DNA from: Sinorhizobium sp. A49
Lineage (GTDB): Bacteria > Pseudomonadota > Alphaproteobacteria > Rhizobiales > Rhizobiaceae
DNA length: 64,000 bases
Direction of reading: 5' to 3'
NCBI RefSeq assembly: GCF_002002725.1
Contig: NZ_MUNW01000045.1
Location: 1 to 64,000, forward strand
The translations under genes and the position numbers were made by a program. Positions 1 to 10,547 of the stretch are shown here, piece by piece. Under the pieces are notes generated by a model. The model was not told the origin of the DNA, made no database searches, and saw only the letters and a list, made by a program, of their open reading frames with translations. Positions within the stretch are counted from its first letter, which is position 1. Every line of letters begins with the position of its first letter.

Positions 1-75
1 CAGCATCCGCCAATCAAGGAAACCTTTAGAACGAAGGACATCGTCGCCAGCGGCGCCGCCGCCCTCGTTCAGTGA
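1..75 (+). CDS. 3' end of an unidentified CDS (partial)
   Basis: Frame 1 is open from the window edge to a TGA at 73-75 and encodes a 24-residue tail ending in GAAALVQ. Third codon positions are mostly G or C, as in the genes nearby. A same-strand hairpin with a T-run follows about 75 bases later, which fits the end of a transcription unit. The tail is too short to name a family, and chance openness of a short frame cannot be excluded. Confidence 0.3.
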   Translation, partial: QHPPIKETFRTKDIVASGAAALVQ

Positions 76-435
76 TCGGGCTTATAGACCCCGCACCTCA
101 GATACGTCAACAGACAATTTCAAAAAAGATGACAGTTTTCTGACAAACCCCGCAAATGCGGGCTTTTTATCCCGAAAAAACTTTCGACCGCGCCCGATCG
201 GCCTGTGGAGACACATTTTGGCCCTCACTTCTTCACAATCCGTCGCTCTAAGCGAGATTATCGGTGCGTCACGCGGGGGGCGCACGGGGTACGCGGGGGC
301 ACGCATATATCCGTGTGCACTCCCCTCCCCTATCCTCCCCATGGATTTGACTCCCGTGTGCGAAAGATGCACATCTTCGCGCAACGTATCGCCTGCAAGA
401 ATACGGCAAGAGAAATCAGGGGCCCCCAGCTCGGA
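76..435 (+). other. Intergenic region upstream of the M23 peptidase gene
   Basis: About 360 bases without a supported gene. It holds the terminator at 149-169. A weak promoter candidate follows: TTCACA at 232-237, an 18-base spacer and GATTAT at 256-261. A G-rich patch with repeated ACGCGGGG-like units lies near 268-300. The peptidase frame stays open upstream to 205, but the added residues are low-complexity and look like non-coding translation. Confidence 0.4.
149..169 (+). terminator. Rho-independent terminator
   Basis: CCCGC at 149-153 pairs with GCGGG at 158-162 around an AAAT loop. A C and then five T residues follow. It would end transcription of the plus-strand gene whose tail stops at 75. 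Confidence 0.55.
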
Positions 436-2391
436 ATGATCACCGACAAGAAAATGGTCCGGTCGCTCGGCGACCAACCGCCGATCCTTGCGGACGGCCG
501 GCGCGCGCCGGACAGGCGCGAGATCTCGCTGCGCTGGCTTTCCGGCACCTTCCTGACCGGCATTACCTCCAGCCTTCTCATGGGGGTCGCCCTTTTCGCA
601 GCACTCGACGGTCGCCAACAGCTGGCAATCCCGGCGGAAGCCTATGCGGCCCTTGACGCATCTAATGGCGGCAACGCCCCCGTCACTGCCAAACGCGGCG
701 ACCGTATCCTTTCTCCCAACATCGTCGCCAAACCGGCCGACAAGACCGTCATGGAAGTCTCGACGATGATCCATGACGGCGAGAAGGAAGTGGTGCGCAA
801 GCAGCCCTTCGTTCACGTCAAGATGGCGCTTGCCGCCAACCACCAGGTTTCCGACAGCTATCCGGACTTCGATCCGCTGGCGATCTTCTCCACCGACGAC
901 GCCGATGCTGAACCGCAGGTCGCACGCACCGGAACGCTCTACGGATCGAACGTCGATTCCGAGGTGGCGCTGAAGACGGTCGATTTCCCGATCAACGGCT
1001 CGAGCCTCACCTTCGACAGTTCGATGTCGCTCGATGAGGTCGAGGAGAATGTGCGAACCAATGGTTCCGTCTTGACCGAAGGCAGTACCCAGGTTGCTTC
1101 GCTCTTCTATGTCGACCCGCAGCGTTTCGCTTCCGATAGTGATGGCCTCGACCTTCTGCAGGGCCTGACTGCCCGCATCGTCGAACAGAACAAGAGTGAT
1201 GCTGCCTACGAGAGCATCAACGAACAAAGCACCGAATACGCCGACGACATTATCCCCGTGCGCCGCAAGACCGGCATCGCGACCGCCATGGTCAATGCCG
1301 GCTATGCCAAGGCGCAGGCCGACGACGCCGCCTCCTATATCGGCGATGCGCTCGGCGCCAAGGAACTGAATGACGGCGACGTGCTGCGCATCGGCATCAT
1401 CCAGAAGGGCGAAGAAGCGCGCATCGTTCGCGCCACCATCTATTCGCGCAACCGCCATGTGCTGACGATGGCCGTCGATGACGGCGGCCGCTTCGTGCCC
1501 GGCGCCGAACCGGCCAAACTCGATGCGGTCGCAACCGCCTTCGACGATAACGGCACGCCGACAATCACCAGCACCCACGATCTGCCGCGCGTCTATGACG
1601 GCATCTACCGCGCCGCTCTGTCCTACGGCATGAACGCCGACATGGTCGGCCTCGTCGTCAAGCTGCTCGCCAGCAATGTCGATTTTCAGGCGCAACTGAA
1701 ACCGACGGATTCACTGGAAGCCTTCTTCTCGGTCACCGACGATCGCGGCATGGCGACAGCGGATTCCGAACTGCTTTATGTCAGGGCGAAGTTCGGCGAC
1801 GCCGAGACGACTTTCTACCGCTTCCAGGATCCAGACAACAATTCGATCGACTACTTCAACAGCGAAGGCAAGAGCATCCGCCAGTTCCTGCTGCGCAACC
1901 CCGTGCCGAACGGCCATTTCCGCTCCGGCTTCGGCATGCGCCGCCACCCGATCCTCGGCTTCTCGCGCATGCACACCGGCGTCGACTGGGCCGCCCCCCG
2001 CGGCACGCCGATCATCGCAGCCGGTAACGGCACGGTGGAGAAGGCCGGCTGGGATTCCGGCGGATACGGCAACCAGACGCTGATCCGCCATGCCAACGGC
2101 TATGTCTCCTCCTATAACCACCAGAGCGCCATTGCCAAGACCGTCAAGGCCGGCGCAAAGGTCGTCCAGGGCCAGGTGATCGGCTGGGTCGGCACGACAG
2201 GCCTTTCGACCGGTCCGCATCTGCATTACGAGCTCATCGTCAACGGCAACAAGGTCGACCCGCTTCGCATCCGCCTGCCGGGCGGCAAATCGCTTGGCGG
2301 CGACGCCATGGCGAAGTTCGAGAAGGAACGCGACCGCATCGACGAGTTGCTGAACAAGGACGGCAACGGCAGCGAAGTCGCCAGCAAGTAG
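436..2391 (+). CDS. M23 family zinc metallopeptidase, membrane-anchored
   Basis: 651-residue predicted peptidoglycan endopeptidase of the LytM/M23 family. One hydrophobic segment at about residues 34-56 follows a basic N-terminus, so the protein is probably anchored in the inner membrane with a large periplasmic part. The C-terminal catalytic domain carries the zinc-site motifs H513-x3-D517 and H595-L-H597. Both are intact, so an active enzyme is likely; degenerate M23 activators lose them. The ATG at 436 was chosen because it starts the natural-looking sequence MITDKKMVRS; an in-frame ATG at 367 is an alternative. No strong ribosome site is visible. The gene converges on clpB with a shared hairpin between them. 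Exact substrate and partners are not shown by the sequence. Confidence 0.9.
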   Translation: MITDKKMVRSLGDQPPILADGRRAPDRREISLRWLSGTFLTGITSSLLMGVALFAALDGRQQLAIPAEAYAALDASNGGNAPVTAKRGDRILSPNIVAKPADKTVMEVSTMIHDGEKEVVRKQPFVHVKMALAANHQVSDSYPDFDPLAIFSTDDADAEPQVARTGTLYGSNVDSEVALKTVDFPINGSSLTFDSSMSLDEVEENVRTNGSVLTEGSTQVASLFYVDPQRFASDSDGLDLLQGLTARIVEQNKSDAAYESINEQSTEYADDIIPVRRKTGIATAMVNAGYAKAQADDAASYIGDALGAKELNDGDVLRIGIIQKGEEARIVRATIYSRNRHVLTMAVDDGGRFVPGAEPAKLDAVATAFDDNGTPTITSTHDLPRVYDGIYRAALSYGMNADMVGLVVKLLASNVDFQAQLKPTDSLEAFFSVTDDRGMATADSELLYVRAKFGDAETTFYRFQDPDNNSIDYFNSEGKSIRQFLLRNPVPNGHFRSGFGMRRHPILGFSRMHTGVDWAAPRGTPIIAAGNGTVEKAGWDSGGYGNQTLIRHANGYVSSYNHQSAIAKTVKAGAKVVQGQVIGWVGTTGLSTGPHLHYELIVNGNKVDPLRIRLPGGKSLGGDAMAKFEKERDRIDELLNKDGNGSEVASK

Positions 2392-2458
2392 CCCGCACAA
2401 TTTGGCAGTGGCTTCTGCCGGTTGGTGGCTGATGCTTCCATTTGCGATGCATGAACGC

Positions 2459-2486
2459 AAAAGGCCGCCCCGAAAGGCGGCCTTTT
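2459..2486. terminator. Bidirectional terminator between M23 peptidase and clpB
   Basis: An 11-base-pair stem (2459-2469 with 2476-2486) has a CCGAAA loop. The stem runs from AAAA through GGCCGCC, so each strand leaves a T-run after the GC stem. It serves both convergent genes. Confidence 0.85.
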
Positions 2487-2499
2487 CCAGTTCCTGCGG

Positions 2500-5106
<2,607 letters not shown>

Positions 5107-5238
5107 GTCTTACCTCCATAGCCCACCGGGCCCGTCACGCGGCACCCGCTGGTGTTTCAGGATCAGGCTCCCGCATTCGGCGAACCTATCATTGGGCATC
5201 GATCCACACCTTGCGTGGGATCAACACATCCGAAGCGA

Positions 5239-5267
5239 ATATGGGGCAGAGGTTTTGGAAATTAAAG
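5239..5267 (-). promoter_or_regulatory. RpoH (sigma-32) type promoter of clpB
   Basis: On the minus strand CTTTAA (5267-5262) is followed after 15 bases by CCCCATAT (5246-5239). The enterobacterial sigma-32 consensus is CTTGAA and CCCCATnT, so the -10 element matches fully and the -35 differs at one base. Predicted initiation near 5232 gives a leader of about 125 bases before clpB. The function of the target gene supports the call. Confidence 0.65.
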
Positions 5268-5308
5268 GGCTGATTGCATGTCGCAAATAGGAAATCTTGT
5301 CAGCTATG

Positions 5309-5340
5309 AAAACGACCACGCATCTTTGCGATGCGTGGTC
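5309..5340 (-). terminator. Terminator downstream of the oxidoreductase gene
   Basis: A perfect 11-base-pair stem (5314-5324 with 5330-5340) has a 5-base loop. On the minus strand it is followed by GTTTTC. It separates the oxidoreductase gene from the clpB promoter. Confidence 0.65.
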
Positions 5341-5392
5341 ACTGCAGGCGGGGTGCCGAGGATTGGCGTGTCGCCTCGTCGGCAACGATAGA

Positions 5393-6400
5393 TCAGTTAT
5401 CGACGAAGGACGTGCCGAACTCCTTCATGCGCGAGACATAGTAGGCCGGCTCGATCAACACCTCCGGCAGGTAGAGCCCCGCCTTGGGCGCCTCGCCGCC
5501 GGCAAGGCCGAGCATGCGCTCCACCGCAAGTGCGACGCCAAGCGCCGTCAGCGGCGCCTGTCCCTGCGGATGTACGATCTCATGTTTGCGCGCGAGGCGC
5601 ACTCCATCTTTCGACTGCCCCTCGATTTCAAGCGTGATCTCCGTCGAGAACGGCTCACCGCGCCTCCGGCTGGCGGAAACGCTGTAGGCGAGATCCAGAC
5701 GGATCTCCTTGGCACCGGTTCTGGCGGCCAAGGCCATGACGTCAAAGGGCGAATAGGCGGTAGCATCGAGCTCGACGCCATCGACGCTGGTGTAACGTGC
5801 ACTCGCCTCCTGGCCGCTCACCCAATGCAGCTTGCCGTCCTTGACCGTGAGCGAAGCAGGCGCGGTTCCGGTGATGCGATTGTAATCGGCAAGAGCCGCC
5901 GGACCTCCCATATCCTCCTCGTCAAGCAGCACGCCGATGCGGATCGCGTCGACCGTCTCATAGGACGAAAGCGCGTCGAGCACGGGGAAGATCGCGGCTC
6001 CGGCAAGCCAATGGCTGGCAAGCAGGATCGGCGCCTTGTCCGGCGCGTGGATGTATTGCGCAACTTCAGGCCCGATCTCGAACGTTCCGCTGGAGACACT
6101 GACATAGGGGATTCCCTTGTTCTGCGCATAGCGCATCGAGGTCAATCTCTCGTCCTTGACGAAGATGACCACGGCGCTGAACCGGGTATCGTTGGCGAGA
6201 CCAAGATCGTCGCGGTCGAGATTGATCCGCACTCCTGTTGCCTTGCCGATCTCACTGGCGACGGACTGCGCACGGACCAGATCCCGGCCGCCGATCGCCA
6301 GCGGCAGATCAGGGTACAGCCTGCGGATTGCCGTGGCCGCCTGTGACCCGACGACACCCGAACCGCCAATGATCAGCACGGGTGAGAACTTGCTCGACAT
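5393..6400 (-). CDS. Saccharopine dehydrogenase-like NAD(P)-binding oxidoreductase
   Basis: 335-residue protein with an N-terminal Rossmann fold: VLIIGGSGVVGSQ followed by an IGGRD segment, typical of the saccharopine dehydrogenase/homospermidine synthase-like family. The substrate cannot be told from sequence. The start at 6400 (MSSKFSP) is preferred because AGGAG sits 8 bases upstream; an ATG two codons earlier would leave only 2 bases. The gene is divergent from a TetR regulator. Its promoter (6470-6497) abuts a doubled palindrome, so TetR repression of this enzyme is the natural inference. A hairpin terminator follows the gene. Confidence 0.75.
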   Translation of the reverse strand: MSSKFSPVLIIGGSGVVGSQAATAIRRLYPDLPLAIGGRDLVRAQSVASEIGKATGVRINLDRDDLGLANDTRFSAVVIFVKDERLTSMRYAQNKGIPYVSVSSGTFEIGPEVAQYIHAPDKAPILLASHWLAGAAIFPVLDALSSYETVDAIRIGVLLDEEDMGGPAALADYNRITGTAPASLTVKDGKLHWVSGQEASARYTSVDGVELDATAYSPFDVMALAARTGAKEIRLDLAYSVSASRRRGEPFSTEITLEIEGQSKDGVRLARKHEIVHPQGQAPLTALGVALAVERMLGLAGGEAPKAGLYLPEVLIEPAYYVSRMKEFGTSFVDN

Positions 6401-6444
6401 GTTCATATCTCCTAGACGGGAAGGAGGTCGGCATTTTTGCCAAC

Positions 6445-6471
6445 CTACTATTAGTAAGTTACTATTAGTAG
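6445..6471. promoter_or_regulatory. Probable TetR operator (doubled palindrome)
   Basis: TACTATTAGTA occurs twice, at 6446-6456 and 6460-6470. Each copy is a TACTA/TAGTA inverted repeat around one central base, and the whole 27-base block is itself nearly palindromic. Two sites 14 bases apart on a 27-base block suit two TetR-family dimers. The block covers the start region of the oxidoreductase promoter and lies between the divergent TetR and oxidoreductase genes. Confidence 0.7.
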
Positions 6472-6497
6472 ATAAGTAGCGAATGCACCGCGTCAAG
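6470..6497 (-). promoter_or_regulatory. Promoter of the oxidoreductase gene
   Basis: On the minus strand CTTGAC (6497-6492) is followed after 16 bases by TTATCT (6475-6470). CTTGAC matches the rhizobial housekeeping -35 fully; TTATCT matches CTATAT at four of six positions. Initiation would fall inside the palindromic operator at 6445-6471, a geometry expected for steric repression. Confidence 0.6.
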
Positions 6498-6518
6498 GGA
6501 CCTGGATATTTTTTTGCC

Positions 6519-6612
6519 TACAGCGCCGCGTATTTTTTTCAGACGCCCAAAGGCCGCTGTAACACTTTGGATTGCGCATGTTTTTGTCCTTGGATCGAAT
6601 AGGATTAAGGGA
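6519..6612 (+). repeat. Palindromic intergenic repeat, family 1, copy A
   Basis: Two consecutive hairpins. The outer stem TACAGCG (6519-6525)/CGCTGTA (6555-6561) encloses a partial GCGT/ACGC stem and the conserved CAAAGG. A spacer containing GCATGTTTTTGTCCT leads to a second TCCTT...AAGGGA stem-loop. Related copies are at 24245-24294 and 54485-54578. This copy lies between the oxidoreductase promoter and the TetR gene and so would be in the TetR mRNA leader. Confidence 0.75.
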
Positions 6613-6650
6613 AACACGCAGCAGCGTAGACGACCCGAGGAGTATGGCCG

Positions 6651-7235
6651 ATGCCGAAGACGGCGATCAGGAAACTTGCCAAGCCCGAGCGGCGTGCCCA
6701 GCTCCTCGAAACGTCCAAGCAGATCCTGCGGGAGTGCGGCGCGGACGCCCTCACCCTTGGCCACCTCGCCGAACGCGCCGGCGTCAGCAAACCGATCGCC
6801 TACGAGCACTTCGGCACCCGCGAGGGGCTACTGATCGCGCTTTCGCGCGAGATAGAGACCCGCCATACCGACAAGTTGAAGAGAGCGCTCGGCAATGCGC
6901 CAGACGATCTGTCGTCGGTGGCCGACACCATCAGTGCTGTCTACATCGAATGCGCCACCGAGAACGGCTTGGAATGGCAGGCAATGGCAGGTGCGCTGCG
7001 TGGCAATGCCGAAATGGACCGCGTTCAGCAGGAACTCGCCGACGACTATGTCGCGCTCATCGCCGCCGCCGTCGGCCCCTTCTCCAATCTTTCCAAGGGT
7101 GATCTGCGCCTGCGCTGCGCCGGCTTGGCCGGTGCTGCGGAAACGATCGCCCGCGAGTTTGTGCGTGGTCGAGCGACCGAGGAAAATGCGGCCGCCAATC
7201 TCGCAGCCTTGATCGTCAACGGGATCGGCGCCTGA
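6651..7235 (+). CDS. TetR/AcrR family transcriptional regulator
   Basis: 194-residue TetR-type repressor. The N-terminal helix-turn-helix (about residues 28-50) includes LTLGHLAERAGVSKPIAYEHF. The C-terminal part is a helical ligand-binding domain with no recognisable ligand signature. The start is supported by GAGGAG about 8 bases upstream. It is divergent from the saccharopine-dehydrogenase-like gene, and the 250-base intergenic region holds the tandem TACTATTAGTA operator. The likely role is local repression of that enzyme, and possibly autoregulation, relieved by an unknown small molecule. A bidirectional hairpin lies downstream. Confidence 0.88.
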   Translation: MPKTAIRKLAKPERRAQLLETSKQILRECGADALTLGHLAERAGVSKPIAYEHFGTREGLLIALSREIETRHTDKLKRALGNAPDDLSSVADTISAVYIECATENGLEWQAMAGALRGNAEMDRVQQELADDYVALIAAAVGPFSNLSKGDLRLRCAGLAGAAETIAREFVRGRATEENAAANLAALIVNGIGA

Positions 7236-7425
7236 TGACGGCCCCTGAAGCGGCGCTTGAGCGATCACGAGGGTGCCTGATGCGAGCGCGCCGGGCGTTC
7301 GGAAGAGCGCCCAAAGGTCGCTCTCGCACTCTCTTTCCAAAGCATCCTCTCCGCCTTCAGTGATGCCACCTGAAAGCTGGATCCTCCAGCAGGCTGCAGC
7401 CACCGCCCGATAACCCAGGCAACAA

Positions 7426-7457
7426 AAAACCCGGCCGCAAAGCGGACCGGGCTTTTG
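7426..7457. terminator. Bidirectional terminator between the TetR gene and the DUF4167 gene
   Basis: A GC-rich stem (7430-7438 with 7442-7451, one bulged A) has an AAA loop. It is flanked by six A residues on one side and four T residues on the other. It is strongest on the minus strand, where a six-T run follows the stem and would terminate the DUF4167 transcript. Confidence 0.75.
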
Positions 7458-7499
7458 GTGTCTGTTTCTGCGTGGCCGCCTGCGCGGCCCTTGGAAGAC

Positions 7500-8186
7500 T
7501 TACTCGGACGCGGCCAGTGCCGGAGCTTCCGGAGGCGCTTCGCCTGAAGCTTCGCCTTCGCCGGCAGCGTCATCGGCTGCAGTGCGGCGCGGACGGCGCG
7601 GGCGCGGCGCGCTGCGGCGGCGCGAAGCGGCACGGCCGGAAGCTGCTGGCGTTTCTTCTTCCATGGCGACTTCGGCCGGCGTGCCTTCGATGACGGGCTG
7701 CGGACCGGAACCGTCGATCACCGGCTGCTGCTCGATGACCACCGGAGCAGGAGCGGCTGCAGGCTGATGGGCCGGCGCTTCGTCGGCGTAGCCCTGATCG
7801 AGATCGTCCTGATCCTGATCCTGGTCCTGGTCGTTGCCATCCTGGCCGCGGAAGTCCTGGCGCTCTTCGCGCTGGAAGCGATCCTGCATCTGCGCCTGTG
7901 CGGCTGCAATGATGCGGTTGTAATGCTCTGCATGCTGAAGATAGTTTTCAGCGATGACGCGGTCGCCGGAGCTCTGCGCGTCGCGGGCAAGTGCCGAATA
8001 TTTCTCGGCGATGTGCTGCGCGGTACCGCGAATTTTCACGTCCGGACCTGAACTATCATAGGTCCGTGTCAGGGGATTGGATCCCTTACGGTTATGATTG
8101 TTGTTATTTCCGTTGTTGTTATTGTTGTTATTATTATTGTTGTTATTCCGCCCGCGGCCGCGCTTGTTTTGCTGTCCTGGCCTCAT
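7500..8186 (-). CDS. DUF4167 domain protein with poly-Asn tract
   Basis: 228-residue protein beginning MRPGQQNKRGRGR, the hallmark of the alphaproteobacterial DUF4167 family, which usually lies next to prfA-prmC as here. Residues 14-25 are an unbroken run of twelve Asn, followed after one Gly by four more. The conserved DUF4167 core lies at about 38-115 (DVKIRGTAQHIAEKY to HYNRIIAAAQ). An acidic Asp/Gln repeat and a Pro/Ala/Glu-rich tail with an Arg-rich patch follow. It is probably soluble, largely disordered and basic at the N-terminus; RNA or nucleic-acid association is an inference only. No enzymatic motif is visible. Confidence 0.85.
   Translation of the reverse strand: MRPGQQNKRGRGRNNNNNNNNNNNNGNNNNHNRKGSNPLTRTYDSSGPDVKIRGTAQHIAEKYSALARDAQSSGDRVIAENYLQHAEHYNRIIAAAQAQMQDRFQREERQDFRGQDGNDQDQDQDQDDLDQGYADEAPAHQPAAAPAPVVIEQQPVIDGSGPQPVIEGTPAEVAMEEETPAASGRAASRRRSAPRPRRPRRTAADDAAGEGEASGEAPPEAPALAASE
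8091..8147 (-). repeat. AAY trinucleotide repeat encoding poly-Asn
   Basis: On the minus strand this stretch is almost entirely AAC and AAT codons, interrupted by one Gly and one His codon. It encodes the Asn-rich segment of the DUF4167 protein. Mixed AAC/AAT use makes it imperfect as a slippage tract, but length variation between strains would be in frame. Confidence 0.9.
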
Positions 8187-8518
8187 AGTACATTCACCCG
8201 AATTCTCTTGATAATGATGATCATGTGGTTTCGTCTTCCGGCCGGATAAGTCCGCGCCCGACAGAGCGCGCGCCGGTGAGCCCGCACATTGGCGGCTTCG
8301 GCGCCGACTGGCGTCAAATTAACAGGTACCTGCACAAGGCACTGTTGAACCCTAGCAACTCTTTCTTGAGAGCAATCCCCGTGGCCAGGTCATACCGGAA
8401 CGAATCTTAGGTCCATGACCATCTGCCCAGTGCGCGGGCAAACTAGCCCGCTTCCTCTGGGATTCCAAGCCCTTTCTTTGCGTCTGCAAGAAAGAAGATG
8501 CGCAAGTGCAGCATTTTT
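8187..8518. other. Intergenic region between prmC and the DUF4167 gene
   Basis: 332 bases with no convincing gene. It must hold the DUF4167 promoter and the 3' end of the prfA-prmC transcript, but no confident promoter was found. A GCGGGC/GCCCGC hairpin at 8434-8451 and a CTTTCTT/AAGAAAG inverted repeat near 8471-8492 are visible. Neither is followed by a T-run in either direction. Confidence 0.4.
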
Positions 8519-9388
8519 TCAACGGTCGAAGCTACGCTCGAAGATCAGAACCCGGTCGTTGCCGCCCAGATCCTTGGCTTCTTCGCGCAAACGGAAGTTC
8601 GCGGCATTAAACAATGCCGTAACCGCCTCTTTCTGATCGAAACCGATTTCCAAGCCTATCACGCCGTTTGTCTCAAGATGATGACCGGCCTGAAGGGCGA
8701 TGGCACGATAGGCATCAAGCCCGTCGTCTCCGCCATCGAGCGCTACGGCTGGATCGTGCAATCGCACTTCCGGCTCAAGCTCTGCGACCACACTGGACCG
8801 TATATAAGGCGGATTTGAGACGATGGCGTCGAACCGGCCCTCCACACACTCAAACCAGTTGCTGCGCAGGGCCTCGAAGCGATCCGATAGCCCAAGCGCC
8901 TCGGCATTTGCGCTCGCCGTTGCCAATGCGTCCTGCGATATATCGGTGGCCGTGCCTCGCGCTTCAAGGACGCTGGATAGCAAGGCCAGGCATATCGCCC
9001 CGGTGCCCGTGCCGAGATCGAGGAGCCGACAGCTCCCCTTCGCCGCAACGGCTTGGCGCAGATAGGGGATCATGCGATCGACGAGCGTTTCCGTATCCGG
9101 CCTCGGCTCCAGTGTTTCCCGCGACAATTTGAGCGGCAACCCGAAGAACTCCCGCTCACCGAGAATGCGGTAGACCGGTTCGCGGGCCACCCGTCGCTCC
9201 ACGGCCGCCCGAACCCTGACGGTATCGGCCTCCGAAACCGTATCGCGGCCGCGGGTCACGACATCTGTCAGTGAAAGCCCGAGCAGGCCCGAAACCAGGT
9301 GGCGCGCGTCAAGCGCCGCATGTTCGATACCGGCCGCCGTCAGGCGGTCCCGGCTTTCCGAAACGAGGCGCGCGAGCGTTGCCGTCAT
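8519..9388 (-). CDS. prmC: Release factor glutamine methyltransferase PrmC (HemK)
   Basis: 289-residue SAM-dependent N5-glutamine methyltransferase that methylates the Gln of the GGQ motif in release factors. The C-terminal Rossmann domain shows the SAM motif LLDLGTGTGAICLALL and the substrate-binding SNPPYI (NPPY) motif. An N-terminal helical domain recognises the release factor. Its ATG lies 5 bases after the prfA stop, so the two are co-transcribed and probably translationally coupled, matching enzyme and substrate. Confidence 0.96.
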   Translation of the reverse strand: MTATLARLVSESRDRLTAAGIEHAALDARHLVSGLLGLSLTDVVTRGRDTVSEADTVRVRAAVERRVAREPVYRILGEREFFGLPLKLSRETLEPRPDTETLVDRMIPYLRQAVAAKGSCRLLDLGTGTGAICLALLSSVLEARGTATDISQDALATASANAEALGLSDRFEALRSNWFECVEGRFDAIVSNPPYIRSSVVAELEPEVRLHDPAVALDGGDDGLDAYRAIALQAGHHLETNGVIGLEIGFDQKEAVTALFNAANFRLREEAKDLGGNDRVLIFERSFDR

Positions 9389-9393
9389 CGCGA

Positions 9394-10476
9394 TCAGCCC
9401 CGCTGCTCGCCGAGAAGCGCCAACTGGCTCGCCTGGTAGTCGGCCAGCAGTGCATCGACGACCTCGTCGATCTCGCCCATCATCATGCGGTCAAGCTTGT
9501 AGAGCGTCAGGTTGATACGGTGATCGGTGATGCGCCCCTGCGGAAAGTTGTAGGTGCGAATGCGCTCGGAGCGGTCGCCGGAACCCACCTGGCTCTTGCG
9601 GTCTGCCGAACGCTCGCTGTCGGCGCGCTGGCGCTCCATGTCGTAGAGCCGGGACCGCAGGACCTGCATCGCCTTGGCGCGGTTCTGGTGCTGCGACTTT
9701 TCCGAACTGGTCACGACAAGGCCGGTCGGCAGATGGGTGATGCGCACCGCGGAGTCCGTCGTGTTGACGTGCTGCCCACCCGCGCCCGACGAGCGCATGG
9801 TGTCGATGCGGATGTCTTCGGGGCGAACCTCGATGTCGATCTCTTCGGCTTCCGGCAACACAGCGACGGTTGCGGCCGAGGTGTGAATGCGGCCGCTCGC
9901 CTCGGTCTCCGGTACCCTCTGAACACGATGCACGCCGGATTCGAACTTCAACCGTGCAAACACGCCGCGGCCGGAAACAGTCGCGATGATTTCCTTGAAA
10001 CCGCCGGCTTCGCCTTCGCTGGACGAAAGCACTTCGACCTTCCATCCCTTGCCCGCCGCATAGCGCTCGTACATCCGGTAGAGGTCGCCGGCAAACAGCG
10101 CCGCCTCGGAACCACCGGTTCCGGCACGAATTTCGAGGATCGCGCTCTTTTCGTCGGCCGCGTCCTTCGGCAGCAGCAGGATCTGGATCTCCTGCTCCAA
10201 CTGCTCGATCGCCTCGACGACGTCAGGCTTTTCCATCTCGGCGAGGTCACGCATGTCCTTGTCGGTCGTTCTGTCGGCCAACATGGCATTGATATCGGCA
10301 AGCTCGGCGGTCGCCTTCTCATAGGCACGGATCTTCGTCACCACCGGCTGCAGTTCGGAATATTCCGACGCGAGCTTCACATAGACGTCGGCCGCAGGCC
10401 CCGCCGACATGCGGGCCTCGATCTCGCTGAACCGTCGTTCCAGTTCGCGCATTTTTTCAATGGGAAGCTTTGCCAA
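9394..10476 (-). CDS. prfA: Peptide chain release factor 1
   Basis: 360-residue class I release factor recognising UAA and UAG. The codon-recognition tripeptide of RF1 (P-x-T) appears as PET in the segment [17 protein letters not shown]2 would have SPF. The catalytic GGQ is at 233-235 in [15 protein letters not shown], and Q235 is the target of PrmC, encoded immediately downstream. Length equals the family norm. Only about 70 bases separate it from ptsP upstream, so read-through from ptsP is possible. Confidence 0.97.
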   Translation of the reverse strand: MAKLPIEKMRELERRFSEIEARMSAGPAADVYVKLASEYSELQPVVTKIRAYEKATAELADINAMLADRTTDKDMRDLAEMEKPDVVEAIEQLEQEIQILLLPKDAADEKSAILEIRAGTGGSEAALFAGDLYRMYERYAAGKGWKVEVLSSSEGEAGGFKEIIATVSGRGVFARLKFESGVHRVQRVPETEASGRIHTSAATVAVLPEAEEIDIEVRPEDIRIDTMRSSGAGGQHVNTTDSAVRITHLPTGLVVTSSEKSQHQNRAKAMQVLRSRLYDMERQRADSERSADRKSQVGSGDRSERIRTYNFPQGRITDHRINLTLYKLDRMMMGEIDEVVDALLADYQASQLALLGEQRG

Positions 10477-10547
10477 GTGTCACTCCAAATGCGCTTCGCC
10501 TCGCCCGGATCATAGTCTGGACGAGGATAAAAGCGCTTCAAATCTAT

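Noticed and set aside
82-1695. 537-codon minus-strand open frame opposite the M23 peptidase gene
   Set aside because: It mirrors a real gene; in GC-rich DNA the antisense frame of a coding gene is often open. The translation is Gly/Ala/Arg/His-rich with no family motif.
8434-8451. GCGGGC/GCCCGC hairpin as a terminator
   Set aside because: No T-run follows on either strand, and it is 70 bases from the nearest gene end. It is listed only as content of the gap.
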